From assembly GCA_003241385.1 (NCBI GenBank), contig QFPO01000008.1, positions 1 through 64,000 of the forward strand: a stretch of DNA of 64,000 bases. The letters run 5' to 3'. Both the position numbers and the translations under genes were made by a program. Below the pieces are notes generated by a model. The model saw only the letters and a list, made by a program, of their open reading frames with translations, was not told where the DNA came from and searched no databases. Below are positions 34,017 to 42,976 of this stretch, piece by piece (the first letter of the stretch is position 1; every line of letters begins with the position of its first letter). Origin of the DNA: Rhodanobacter denitrificans (GTDB taxonomy: Bacteria; Pseudomonadota; Gammaproteobacteria; Xanthomonadales; Rhodanobacteraceae).

Positions 34017-35294
34017 TCAGACCAGGGCCAGCGACAGCGCCGGCCAGTACGTGATGATCAGCACCGCCAGCAGCAGGATCAGAAAGAACGGCAGGCTGGC
34101 GCGGACCAGGGTCATGACCGGCCGGCCGAAGCGCATGCTGGCGATGAACAGGTTCAGGCCGACCGGCGGCAGGAAGATCGCCAGCTGCAGGTTGGCCAGG
34201 AAGATGATGCCGAGGTGGATCGGGTCGACGCCGTAGCCGAGCGCGACCGGCAGCACCAGCGGCACCAGGATCACGATCGCCGGGAAGCCTTCGAGCAGCA
34301 TGCCGAAGATCAGCAGGAACGCGTTGAGCACCAGCAGGAACGTGGTGCGGCTCTCGATGCTGCCGCGGATCGCGTCGAACAGCCGCTCCGGCACGCCGGT
34401 GTCGATCAGCCAGTTGGTCAGCGCCAGCGAGAAGCCGAGGATCACCAGGATCGAGCCGACCAGGGTCATCGCCTCGCGCAGCACCACCGGCAGCCGCCGC
34501 AATGGAATCTCGCGGCGGATCACCACGGTCACGATCAGCACGTACAGCGCCATCACGGCGGCGGCCTCGGACGCGGCGAGGACGCCGGTGTAGATGCCGG
34601 TCAGGATCACGAACGGCAGCGGGATCTCCCAGGCCGCATCGCGCAAGGCGGCGCCGAGCTCGCGCGCGCTGGTCGAGCCGGTCACGACACCGGCGCGGCG
34701 CGCGTGCCAGACGCTGTAGACCGACAGCATCACGACCATCAGCGCGCACGGCAGCACGCCAGCGCGGAACAGCGCGTCGACGGTCACCGGCGGCGTCGTG
34801 TGGAACTGCTGCGCGACGACGCCGTAGAGGATCAGCGGCATCGACGGCACCAGGATCAGGCCGAGGCTGCCGGCGGCGGTCAGCAGGCCCAGCGAGAAGC
34901 GCTCGCCGTAGCGCGCCTGCATCAGCGCCGGGAACAGCACCGCGCCGAGCGCGACGATCGTCACGCCGGTGGCGCCGGTGAACGCCGTGAACAGCGCGCA
35001 GGCGATGATCGCGACGATCGCCAGGCCGCCCGGCAGCCAGCCGAGCAATGCGTTGCTGACGCGCACCAGCCGCTGCGGCGCGCCGCTCTCGGCGAGCAGG
35101 TAGCCGGCCAGCGTGAACAGCGGAATCGCGACCAGGGCCGGCATGTCGGCCAGGCGATAGAACTCGATCGCGACGACGGCGCCGTCCTGGCCGGCGTAGT
35201 GGAAGCCGATCAGCGCGATCGCGGCGATCAGCGCGAACAGCGGCGCGCCGGCCAGCGCCAGCAACAGGATCGCGAGGGCGAGCAGCAGCGTCAT
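34017..35294 (-). CDS. dctM: TRAP transporter large permease
   Basis: The 425-aa membrane protein belongs to the DctM family, which forms the transport channel of tripartite ATP-independent periplasmic systems. Typical stretches are MPALVAIPLFTLAGYLLAES, FTGATGVTIVALGAVLFPAL, LGLLTAAGSLGLILVPSMPL and the end IITYWPALSLALV. About 11-12 membrane segments are evident. The ATG at 35294 overlaps the dctQ stop (ATGA) and is followed at once by the first membrane helix. The much longer frame upstream is a shadow of dctQ. Confidence 0.93.
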   Translation of the reverse strand: MTLLLALAILLLALAGAPLFALIAAIALIGFHYAGQDGAVVAIEFYRLADMPALVAIPLFTLAGYLLAESGAPQRLVRVSNALLGWLPGGLAIVAIIACALFTAFTGATGVTIVALGAVLFPALMQARYGERFSLGLLTAAGSLGLILVPSMPLILYGVVAQQFHTTPPVTVDALFRAGVLPCALMVVMLSVYSVWHARRAGVVTGSTSARELGAALRDAAWEIPLPFVILTGIYTGVLAASEAAAVMALYVLIVTVVIRREIPLRRLPVVLREAMTLVGSILVILGFSLALTNWLIDTGVPERLFDAIRGSIESRTTFLLVLNAFLLIFGMLLEGFPAIVILVPLVLPVALGYGVDPIHLGIIFLANLQLAIFLPPVGLNLFIASMRFGRPVMTLVRASLPFFLILLLAVLIITYWPALSLALV

Positions 35295-35794
35295 GCCGGC
35301 TCTCCGGCGGCCGGCACATGCGTCGGCGGCGGCAGGCAGGCCTGCACGATCAGGCGCAGTGCCAGCAGCGCGAAGCCGACCGGCAGGATCGCCTCGACCG
35401 CCCAGACCGGCACGCCGGCGAAGGCCTCGGCGCCGGAGTCCCAGTCGAGCTGGACCAGGGTCACGCTGTACCAGGCCATCGCCGCGCAGATCGCGGCCGC
35501 GAAGCCGAGCGAGACCACGCGCAACACGCGCGCTAGGCGTCCGCGCACGAAGAACGTGACGATGTCCAGGCCGATGTGCCGGTTCTCGCGCGCGGCCGCG
35601 AGCGCGCCGAGCATCGCGGTCCACAGCACCAGCGCGCGCAGCATCGGATCGGCGAACGCCAGGCCGGTCTCGAACACGTTGCGCAACAGGATCTGCGCGC
35701 CGGCGACGAGGATCAGCACGAGCACGGCGGTGGCGATCAGGCCGTCCTCGAAGCGGTGCAGCCAGGTCACCGCCCGGCGCGCGGCGGCGCTCAC
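35291..35794 (-). CDS. dctQ: TRAP transporter small permease
   Basis: The 167-aa protein has four membrane helices and the DctQ words AGAQILLRNVFETGLAFAD, ALVLWTAMLGALAAARENRH and IGLDIVTFF. It partners DctM in the inner membrane and helps deliver substrate from the binding protein. Both ends overlap neighbouring genes by ATGA, so dctP-dctQ-dctM is a translationally coupled operon. Confidence 0.93.
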   Translation of the reverse strand: MSAAARRAVTWLHRFEDGLIATAVLVLILVAGAQILLRNVFETGLAFADPMLRALVLWTAMLGALAAARENRHIGLDIVTFFVRGRLARVLRVVSLGFAAAICAAMAWYSVTLVQLDWDSGAEAFAGVPVWAVEAILPVGFALLALRLIVQACLPPPTHVPAAGEPA

Positions 35795-36807
35795 CGGCTG
35801 CCGCCGCGAATCGACGCCAGCACCGCCTCGAGCTTCTTCTGCATGTCCGGCGTGATGCCGCCCTGGCGGATCAGCTCCTGGTAGGACTCGGTGCCGAGCG
35901 ACTCCCAGCTCTTGCCGTCGGCGGCGACCGGCTGGTTGATCGTCATGCCGGCCTGCTTGAGCGCGTCGAGCGCGGCGGCGTTGTCGAGGCGGTTCTGCGC
36001 GTCGAGGCGCTTGAACACGGCCGCGAACTCGGCGCTGACGATGGCGCGGTCAGCCTCGTCGATCTTGCCCCAGGACTTGTTGTCGACGACCAGGATGCCG
36101 GTCACGTAGCTCAGCGGCAGGTCGATCATGTACTTGAGCTTGGTATGCCACTGGAACGCGATCGCGCCGGCGGTCGTATTGGCGGCCGAGTCGATCAGGC
36201 CGGTCTGCAGGCTCGTGTAGACGTCCGACAGCGCCAGCGGGATCGGCGTGATGCCGGCCGTGCGGAACGCGAGTTCGGCGATCTTGTCGCCCTGCGGAAT
36301 CCAGACCTTGGCGGCCTTGAGGTCGTCGCGGCTCTTGAGGTCGCGCGTGCTCATCAGATACGCGAAGCCGCCGCCGCTGATGCCGAGCGGCTCGAAGCCG
36401 GCCGCGCGGACCGAGGCCTCGACCGCCTCATCGAGCTGGGCGCGGACGCGGTCGACCTCGTCGAGATTGCGGAACAGGAACGGCAGGCTGTAGATCTGCA
36501 CGTCCTTGGCGACCTCGGACAGCTCGCCGGCCGTGAACGCACCGCCCTGCAGCTGGCCCACCTTGACCTTGCGCAGCACGGTCTGCGAGTCGCCCATGAC
36601 GCCGCCGGGGAAGTACTTGATCTCGACCCGGCCGTCGGTCTTCTGCTTGACCGCGTCGGCGCCGGCGCGCATCTCGCGCATCCAGGCGGTGCCGTCGGGC
36701 GCCAGCGTCGCGATGCGCAGCGGCGCGGCGTGCACGGTGGCGCCGGCCAGCGCCAGGAACGAAACGGCTGCGAGGCGCAGCCAGGCCGGACCGGTGGAAA
36801 GCTTCAT
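35791..36807 (-). CDS. dctP: TRAP transporter substrate-binding protein
   Basis: The 338-aa periplasmic protein has a signal peptide (LRLAAVSFLALAGATVHA) followed by LRIATLAPDGTAWMREMRAG and the family features IYSLPFLFRNLDEVDRVRAQ, GGGFAYLMSTR, KVWIPQGDKI and QTGLIDSAANTTAGAI. The substrate is not obvious. Members associated with a TatT-like lipoprotein have been proposed to handle hydrophobic ligands, which would suit a small organic or lipid-like substrate. It is preceded by 157 bp after the TatT-like gene and is part of the same minus-strand block. Confidence 0.92.
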   Translation of the reverse strand: MKLSTGPAWLRLAAVSFLALAGATVHAAPLRIATLAPDGTAWMREMRAGADAVKQKTDGRVEIKYFPGGVMGDSQTVLRKVKVGQLQGGAFTAGELSEVAKDVQIYSLPFLFRNLDEVDRVRAQLDEAVEASVRAAGFEPLGISGGGFAYLMSTRDLKSRDDLKAAKVWIPQGDKIAELAFRTAGITPIPLALSDVYTSLQTGLIDSAANTTAGAIAFQWHTKLKYMIDLPLSYVTGILVVDNKSWGKIDEADRAIVSAEFAAVFKRLDAQNRLDNAAALDALKQAGMTINQPVAADGKSWESLGTESYQELIRQGGITPDMQKKLEAVLASIRGGSR

Positions 36808-36964
36808 CGTCGCTCCTGTCAGGGTGTGGGGAAACGGGCTCCTGCCCGCCTCCCGGTCGAACGGCTCGAGCCGGGCTCGGCTGCCGTCTGCGAGCCGCGA
36901 TCGCGCCTGCGAACCCGACTCGCGCGATCCGTCCTGGATCGCGGCACGGACCGTCGCCGGCCCG

Positions 36965-37822
36965 TCAGAAATACTCGTCGCCGGACGCCAGCAGCGCGGT
37001 CGCGCGCTGCTGGGCCAGCGTATTGATCAGCGTCAGGCCCGGCGCGCGCGGGTCGGCCTCGATCGCCTCCTGGAGCAGGCGGTCGTGCAGCTCGCGATCG
37101 AAGACCAGCCGCGCGTACTTCTCGGCGTACAGCACGCGCACCATCTGGTTGCGCCCCTGCGACAAGGCAAGGGCCTTCTCGAAGAACGCCTTGCCCTGCT
37201 CGGGCTGGCCGCCGAGCGAGGCAGGCCGCAGCGTCGCCAGCACGCCGAGGTACAGATACGGCTCGCCGCCGGCGTGCGCCGGATCGAGCGCGACGACGCG
37301 CTCGAGCAGGGCCTGCACCTTCGGGATGTCGGCGATCGCGTTCCAGTCCTCTGCATTGGCCTGGATGCGGCCGGCCCAGGCGCTGGCCAGCGCGAACAGC
37401 GCGGCCGGATCGCGCGAGGCGTTCACGGCGGCCGCGAACGGCTCGAACGGCTGGTCGAGCGCGCCGCACAGCGCGGCGTCGCCGCTGCAGACCGCGCGTC
37501 GCGCATAGTCGAACGCATGCGCCGACAGGCGCTTGGCGCGCGCCGGATCTTCGACCAGGGCGCCGCCGTAGGCGCCGTACAGCCGTGCGCCGGCCAGCAG
37601 CAGGCCGCGGTTGGCCGGATCGCCCTCGATCAGGCCGTCGATCAGCAGCAGATAGGCCGGAATGCCCTCGCGCGCAGTCGCGACGTCCTGCTGGTTCAGG
37701 ATGCCGGCCGTGAGGTTGTCGGCCATGCGCTGGCTGGCGCGGTTGACGATGCCGGCGCAGCCGGACGACAGCGCGACGGCGACGCCGAGCAGGCTGACGG
37801 ACAAGGTTCGGCGCAAGGGCAT
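36965..37822 (-). CDS. TatT-like TRAP-associated lipoprotein
   Basis: The 285-aa protein has a lipoprotein signal (SVSLLGVAVALSSGC, lipid-modified Cys in ALSSGCAG) and then helices: RASQRMADNLTAGILNQQDV, YLLLIDGLIEGDPANRGLLL, GARLYGAYGGALVEDPARAK, YARRAVCSG. This matches the TRAP-T-component family described in Treponema, a helical TPR-like lipoprotein that binds the TRAP substrate-binding protein. Its place directly upstream of dctPQM supports the call. It would sit at a membrane facing the periplasm. Confidence 0.85.
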   Translation of the reverse strand: MPLRRTLSVSLLGVAVALSSGCAGIVNRASQRMADNLTAGILNQQDVATAREGIPAYLLLIDGLIEGDPANRGLLLAGARLYGAYGGALVEDPARAKRLSAHAFDYARRAVCSGDAALCGALDQPFEPFAAAVNASRDPAALFALASAWAGRIQANAEDWNAIADIPKVQALLERVVALDPAHAGGEPYLYLGVLATLRPASLGGQPEQGKAFFEKALALSQGRNQMVRVLYAEKYARLVFDRELHDRLLQEAIEADPRAPGLTLINTLAQQRATALLASGDEYF

Positions 37823-37873
37823 GGTGCGTTCTCGCAGATCGGATGTGATGACGGCCGCCGGCGTGGAATCCGG

Positions 37874-38728
37874 TCAGGCGGCGAGCCGCTCGGCGGCCTC
37901 GAGCGTGTTCTCCATCAGCGTCGCGACCGTCATCGGCCCGACGCCGCCGGGCACCGGCGTGATCCACGAGGCCCGTTCGGCGGCGGCCTCGTACTCGACG
38001 TCGCCGGTCAGGCGGCCGTCCTCGAGCCGGTTGATGCCGACGTCGATGACGACCGCGCCAGGCTTGATCCACTCGCCACGGACCAGGCCGGGCCGCCCGG
38101 CCGCGACGGCGACGATGTCGCCCTGCGAGACGTAGTGGCCGAGGTCGTCGGTGAAGCGGTGGCAGACGGTCGTCGTCGCGCCGGCCAGCAGCAGCTCGAG
38201 CACGAGCGGCCGGCCGACATGATTGGAGACGCCGACGACGACCGCGTGACGGCCGCGCACCGGCTGATCGGTATGCGCGAGCAGGGTCATGACGCCCTTG
38301 GACGTGCACGGGCGCAGGCCGCGCTGGCGCAGCAGCAGGCGGCCGACGTTCTCGGCCTGGAAGCCGTCGACGTCCTTGTGCGGATCGATGCGGTTGATCA
38401 GCGCCGGCGCGTCGACGTGCGGCGGCAGCGGCAACTGCACGAGGATGCCGTGTACGGCCGGATCGGCATTGAGACGCTCGATCAGCGCGATCAGGTCGGT
38501 CTCGGGCGTGGCGGTCGGCAGGTCGTAGGCGTGCGAGACGAAGCCGACGCGCTGGCAGGCGCGTCGCTTGTTACGCACGTAGACCGCCGAGGCGGCGTCG
38601 TCGCCGACCAGGATCACCGCCAGGCCCGGCCGCGCCGCGCCGGCCTCGACGCGCGCGGCGACGCGCACGGCGATCCGGTCGAGCAGTTCGTCGGCGATGC
38701 GCTTGCCGTCCAGCATCCTGGCGGTCAT
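37874..38728 (-). CDS. folD: Bifunctional methylene-THF dehydrogenase/cyclohydrolase
   Basis: The 284-aa enzyme interconverts methylene-, methenyl- and 10-formyl-tetrahydrofolate, feeding purine and thymidylate synthesis. Signatures are YVRNKRRACQRVGF (with the catalytic Lys), GILVQLPLPPHVD, DPHKDVDGFQAENVGRL and TPVPGGVGPMTVATLMENT. The ATG at 38728 directly precedes MTARMLDGKRIADELL. The upstream extension is spurious. It is divergent from the metalloprotease gene. Confidence 0.96.
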   Translation of the reverse strand: MTARMLDGKRIADELLDRIAVRVAARVEAGAARPGLAVILVGDDAASAVYVRNKRRACQRVGFVSHAYDLPTATPETDLIALIERLNADPAVHGILVQLPLPPHVDAPALINRIDPHKDVDGFQAENVGRLLLRQRGLRPCTSKGVMTLLAHTDQPVRGRHAVVVGVSNHVGRPLVLELLLAGATTTVCHRFTDDLGHYVSQGDIVAVAAGRPGLVRGEWIKPGAVVIDVGINRLEDGRLTGDVEYEAAAERASWITPVPGGVGPMTVATLMENTLEAAERLAA

Positions 38729-38844
38729 CTGAATGCCACGTCCGTAAAAACCGGCGATTATCCATGTCCGCGAATCCGGTCTCAAATTTTCCGGCACCGT
38801 TCGCCGACCCTCTGATGCGTTTCGTCGACCGATCGAGGCTCCCC

Positions 38845-40194
38845 ATGCGCGCATTCATTTTCGGCCTGCTGCTGTGCGGCCTGCTCGGCGGCGGCGTGTC
38901 CGCCGGTGCGATCGAACCGGGGACGGCCGTACTCGACACGGCGACATGGCAACAGCTGGCCCGGATCGCGCCGGGCGCGAGCCACCCGATCGCCGTGTTT
39001 CCGCTCGGCACCGGCGTCTCGGGGCCGATCGCGTTCCGGCGCATCGAGGTCTATGCGCCGGACGCGCGGATCTACCGGGTCGACGCCGACGGTGTGCACG
39101 AGGTTCCGCGCAGTACGCGCGCCCATCTGATCGGCATCAGCGCCGACGGCGCGACGCGGGTCGGCCTGTCGTTCGATCCGGCCGGTGCCGACGCGCCGAT
39201 CGGCAGCGGCAGCGGTCCGGCCGGGCCGTTCGTGCTGAACGCGCGGCGCCAGGGCGCCGACTGGGTCCTGACCGCGGTGACGCCGGAGGCGGCCCTGCCC
39301 GAGGGCGTGACGCCGCAGTTCACGCCGAACGCCGACACCGCGGTGGCGCCGGACTACGTCGCGCCGGTGCTCGACCTGGCCGGCACGACACCGGCCGGTG
39401 CCGGCTACGCGAGCATGGCCGTGATCGCGGTCGATACCGACAACGAGCTGATGAGCGAGCGCTTCTCGAACAACACGGCCCAGGCCACGGCCTGGATCGC
39501 CGATCTGTTCGCGCAGATGAACATCACCTACCAGCGCGATCTGAACGTCACACTGGTGCAGGGCACGACGTTCCTGCGCACCGCCGCCGACCCGTACGCC
39601 AATACCGACTCACCGGCCAGCCAGGCCCAGCTGACCGAGTTCGGCAACTACTGGCAGGCCAACTACAGCAGCGGCGCCAATGCGGTGCCGCGGCAGTTTG
39701 CGATGCTGCTGTCGGGCAAGTCGCCGAGCGGCAACAGCGCCTCGGGCATCGCCTGGCTCAATGCCTACTGCCGGACCGCGAGCAGCGGCGGCAGCTACAG
39801 CGTCAACCAGGTGTTCACGAATCCCGGCATCGGCATCCCGTCCAGCGCGTTCATCGTCGGCCACGAGCTCGGCCACAACTTCGGCGCGCGTCATACGCAC
39901 TGCGCCAGCGCCGCCAACGGCAGCGGCCCGACCGGCACCGGCACGATCGACCAGTGCTTCCGCGGCGAGAGCGGCTGCTATGCCGGCACGCCGGTCTGCC
40001 CCTCGTCCGGGCCGGGCGCACCGCGCGGCAGCCTGATGAGCTACTGCCACATCGGCGCGCCGAACGGCGCCAACTGCGGCCAGAACGAGCTGCAGTTCCA
40101 CCCGACCCATGCCGCCCAACTGCGCGGCCTGGTCGCCGCGAACACCCCGAGCTGCCTGCGCTCGGAGCTGATCTTCGCGAACGGCTTCCAATGA
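38845..40194 (+). CDS. Secreted reprolysin-like metalloprotease
   Basis: The 449-aa protein has a signal peptide (MRAFIFGLLLCGLLGGGVSA) and a long N-terminal prodomain-like part. The zinc site is HELGHNFGARH (His340, Glu341, His344, His350), the M12-type HExxHxxGxxH with a Met turn downstream (RGSLMSYCH). Many Cys residues in the catalytic half suggest disulfides. The C-terminus ends CLRSELIFANGFQ, like the serine protease at 33218. The start at 38845 is preceded by GAGG. ATGs at 38764 and 38815 are less suitable. It is likely extracellular. Confidence 0.9.
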   Translation: MRAFIFGLLLCGLLGGGVSAGAIEPGTAVLDTATWQQLARIAPGASHPIAVFPLGTGVSGPIAFRRIEVYAPDARIYRVDADGVHEVPRSTRAHLIGISADGATRVGLSFDPAGADAPIGSGSGPAGPFVLNARRQGADWVLTAVTPEAALPEGVTPQFTPNADTAVAPDYVAPVLDLAGTTPAGAGYASMAVIAVDTDNELMSERFSNNTAQATAWIADLFAQMNITYQRDLNVTLVQGTTFLRTAADPYANTDSPASQAQLTEFGNYWQANYSSGANAVPRQFAMLLSGKSPSGNSASGIAWLNAYCRTASSGGSYSVNQVFTNPGIGIPSSAFIVGHELGHNFGARHTHCASAANGSGPTGTGTIDQCFRGESGCYAGTPVCPSSGPGAPRGSLMSYCHIGAPNGANCGQNELQFHPTHAAQLRGLVAANTPSCLRSELIFANGFQ

Positions 40195-40242
40195 GCCGGC
40201 GTCGACCGGCTACACTCGGTCGACGTCAGCGCGGAGACCTCC

Positions 40243-40539
40243 ATGAGCGACATCACGACCGAGATCGAAGCGGCGGCCTTCCGCCGCCTGCTCGAACACC
40301 TGGACCGGCGCAAGGACGTGCAGAATATCGATCTGATGATTCTGGCCGGCTTCTGCCGCAACTGCCTGGCCGACTGGTATCGCGAGGCGGCCGAGGCACG
40401 CGGTGTCGACATCGACCGCGAACGTGCGCGCGAGCGCATCTACGGCGAGCCGTTCGCGAGCTGGAAAGCGCGCTACCAGCCGGAGGCGACGCCCGAGCAG
40501 CTCGCCGCGTTCGAGGCCGCACGCAAGCAGCCGCACTGA
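40243..40539 (+). CDS. DUF1244 family protein
   Basis: The 98-aa protein has the family core LLEHLDRRKDVQNIDLMILA, GFCRNCLADWYREAAEARGV and RERIYGEPFASWKARYQ. DUF1244 proteins are small, cytosolic and helical, widespread in proteobacteria and without assigned function. The conserved Cys pair (CRNC) could be redox-active or metal-binding. It follows the metalloprotease by about 50 bp and precedes the copper locus by about 80 bp, and its relation to either is unclear. Confidence 0.92.
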   Translation: MSDITTEIEAAAFRRLLEHLDRRKDVQNIDLMILAGFCRNCLADWYREAAEARGVDIDRERARERIYGEPFASWKARYQPEATPEQLAAFEAARKQPH

Positions 40540-40620
40540 GCGCACGCCGCGGCGAACGGCCGCGGCTGCGACCGATCGCCTCTTGAAACCTTCCGCTGGG
40601 ACCTGCAGTCTGTCGTGGCC

Positions 40621-40977
40621 ATGTCGCCCGCTGCCTTCCTGTTGCGCCTGTTTCTGGCGATCGTGCTGATCGCCAACGGCGTCGGCGTGCCGCCGGCCGC
40701 GGCGGCCGCGGCGTCACCGGCCGCCGACGAGACCGCCGCGCCGTGTCACGGCGCGACGCCGATGCAGGCCGGCACGGCCGCCACGCAGACGCCGGGCGGC
40801 CTGCCGATGGACTGCTGCGAACGCGGCGCCTGCGCCTGCATCCATGCCTGCCCGGGTCTGCCGATCGCCGCCGCGCTGATCGTCACGGCCCCGTTGCACG
40901 CGGCCGCGCCGCTGCGCGTGCCGCCGCACTACCGGTTCGAGCCGCCGAGCCGACTGCACCGCCCTCCGATCGCCTGA
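40621..40977 (+). CDS. copL: CopL-type metal-binding regulatory protein
   Basis: The 118-aa protein has a signal or membrane segment (AFLLRLFLAIVLIANGVGV) and a Cys/His-rich middle: APCHGATPMQ, MDCCERGACACIHACPGL. CopL precedes copAB in xanthomonads and is needed for copper-induced expression of these genes. The Cys clusters probably bind copper in the periplasm. The ATG at 40621 is used. A GTG two codons earlier is possible. The copA oxidase gene follows after about 160 bp. Confidence 0.85.
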   Translation: MSPAAFLLRLFLAIVLIANGVGVPPAAAAAASPAADETAAPCHGATPMQAGTAATQTPGGLPMDCCERGACACIHACPGLPIAAALIVTAPLHAAAPLRVPPHYRFEPPSRLHRPPIA

Positions 40978-41134
40978 GTCGTTCCGAGCGCCGGCCCGGC
41001 CGGCCGTCGTGCGCCCTGGCGGCGTGCGGCGTCCGCTGCACGAGCCGGACCCGACGACCCGGGGCGCCGCCGCGCCCCGCCGATTCGCAGTGGCCGGCGC
41101 CGTCACGCCGGCCGCCCATCAAGGCCTCGATGCC

Positions 41135-42976
41135 ATGAAACACCTACTACCGATTCACGCCGGCCCGCTCGGGCCGGATCTGTCGCGCCGCCGCTTCGTG
41201 CACGGCATCGCCTGGGGCGCCGCCGGCCTCGGCCTGCTGCAGGTGCCGGCGTTCGCACGCCCCGGACCCGCGCGCCCCGCCGCGCTGACCGGCAGCACGA
41301 TCGACCTGTCGATCGGCGAGCTGGCGGTCGACTACACCGGCCGCACGCGGCGCGCGGTCACCGTCAACGGCACGCTGCCGGCGCCGCTGCTGCGCTTCAC
41401 CGAAGGGGACACGGTGACGATCCGCGTCCGCAACACGCTGGCCGAGGACACCTCGATCCACTGGCACGGCATCATCCTGCCGGCCAACATGGACGGCGTG
41501 CCGGGCTTCAGCTTCCACGGCATCCATCCGGGCGAGACCTTCACGTATCGCTACACGCTGCGGCAGAGCGGCACCTACTGGTACCACAGCCATTCCGGCT
41601 TCCAGGAACAGAAGGGCCTGTACGGGCCGCTGATCGTCGACCCGCGCGAACCCGATCCGATCCGCAGCGACCGCGAGCACGTGATCCTGCTGTCGGACTG
41701 GACCGACGAGGATCCGTACCGGATCTTCGCGAAGCTGCGCAAGAACGCCGAGTACTACAACCGCCACAAGCGCACGGTCGGCGACGCGATCGCCGACATC
41801 CGCCGCCACGGCTGGGGCGCGACACTCGACGACCGCAAGCTGTGGGGCGCGATGCGGATGTCGCCGACCGATCTGGCCGACGTCGGCGCGCTGACCTATA
41901 CCTACCTCGCCAACGGCGTGACGCCGGCCGGCAACTGGACCGGCCTGTTCCGGCCCGGCGAGCGCGTGCGCCTGCGCTTCATCAACGGCTCGGCGATGAC
42001 GTTCTTCGACGTGCGCATTCCCGGCCTCAAGATGACCGTGGTCGCCGCCGACGGCCAGAACGTGCATCCGGTGACGGTCGAGGAGTTCCGCATCGGCGTG
42101 GCCGAGACCTACGACGTGATCGTCGAGCCGTCCGGCCAGGACGCCTACACGATCTTCGCGCAGGCGATGGACCGCGGCGGCTACGCTCGCGCGACGCTGG
42201 CGGTCCGCGACGGACTGGCCGCGCCGGTGCCGGCGCTCGACCCGCGGCCGCTGCTGACGATGGCCGACATGGGCCACGGCGGGCATAGCGGCCACGCTGC
42301 GCACGCGGCGGCCGCGGCGCCGTCCGGGCACGAGGGACATGCCGGCCACGCGATGCAGGCGGCCGGCGCGGCACGCGACGGACACGGCGCTCACGGCGAC
42401 GCGCATGCGGCGATGGGGCACGGCATGCACGGTGCGGCCGCGATGCAGACGCATCCGGCCAGCGAGACCGGCAACCCCGGCGTCGACATGCAGACGATGA
42501 CGCCGACGCCGCGCCTGGACGATCCGGGCATCGGCCTGCGCGACAACGGCCGACGCGTGCTGACCTATGCCGATCTCGCCAGCCGCTTCGCCGATCCGGA
42601 CGGACGCGAGCCGGGACGCACGATCGAGCTGCATCTGACCGGCCACATGGAGCGCTACGTCTGGTCGTTCGACGGCATCCGCTTCGGCGATGCCGAGCCG
42701 CTGCGCCTGCGCTACGGCGAGCGCATGCGCATCGTGCTCGTCAACGACACGATGATGGAGCACCCGATCCACCTGCACGGCCTGTGGAGCGATCTGGAAG
42801 ACGCCGACGGCGCGTTCCGCGTGCGCAAGCACACCGTCAACATGCCGCCCGGCACGCGCCGCAGCTATCGCGTCACCGCCGATGCGCTCGGCCGCTGGGC
42901 CTATCACTGCCACCTGCTCTATCACATGGACGCCGGCATGTTCCGCGAGGTGCGCGTCGAGGAGGCAGCGGCATGA
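41135..42976 (+). CDS. copA: Periplasmic multicopper oxidase of copper resistance
   Basis: The 613-aa protein has a Tat-type signal (SRRRFVHGIAWGAAGLGLL). Copper ligands are visible in the expected order: HWHG, YHSHSG, then near the end HPIHLHGLW and YHCHLLYHMDAGM. Residues about 376-445 are a His/Met/Gly-rich insert (MGHGGHSGHAAHA, GHEGHAGHAM, MGHGMHGAAAM) that should bind extra copper. CopA oxidises Cu(I) and sequesters copper in the periplasm. The ATG at 41135 is taken because the Tat motif starts shortly after. The copB start overlaps its stop (ATGA). Confidence 0.95.
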   Translation: MKHLLPIHAGPLGPDLSRRRFVHGIAWGAAGLGLLQVPAFARPGPARPAALTGSTIDLSIGELAVDYTGRTRRAVTVNGTLPAPLLRFTEGDTVTIRVRNTLAEDTSIHWHGIILPANMDGVPGFSFHGIHPGETFTYRYTLRQSGTYWYHSHSGFQEQKGLYGPLIVDPREPDPIRSDREHVILLSDWTDEDPYRIFAKLRKNAEYYNRHKRTVGDAIADIRRHGWGATLDDRKLWGAMRMSPTDLADVGALTYTYLANGVTPAGNWTGLFRPGERVRLRFINGSAMTFFDVRIPGLKMTVVAADGQNVHPVTVEEFRIGVAETYDVIVEPSGQDAYTIFAQAMDRGGYARATLAVRDGLAAPVPALDPRPLLTMADMGHGGHSGHAAHAAAAAPSGHEGHAGHAMQAAGAARDGHGAHGDAHAAMGHGMHGAAAMQTHPASETGNPGVDMQTMTPTPRLDDPGIGLRDNGRRVLTYADLASRFADPDGREPGRTIELHLTGHMERYVWSFDGIRFGDAEPLRLRYGERMRIVLVNDTMMEHPIHLHGLWSDLEDADGAFRVRKHTVNMPPGTRRSYRVTADALGRWAYHCHLLYHMDAGMFREVRVEEAAA

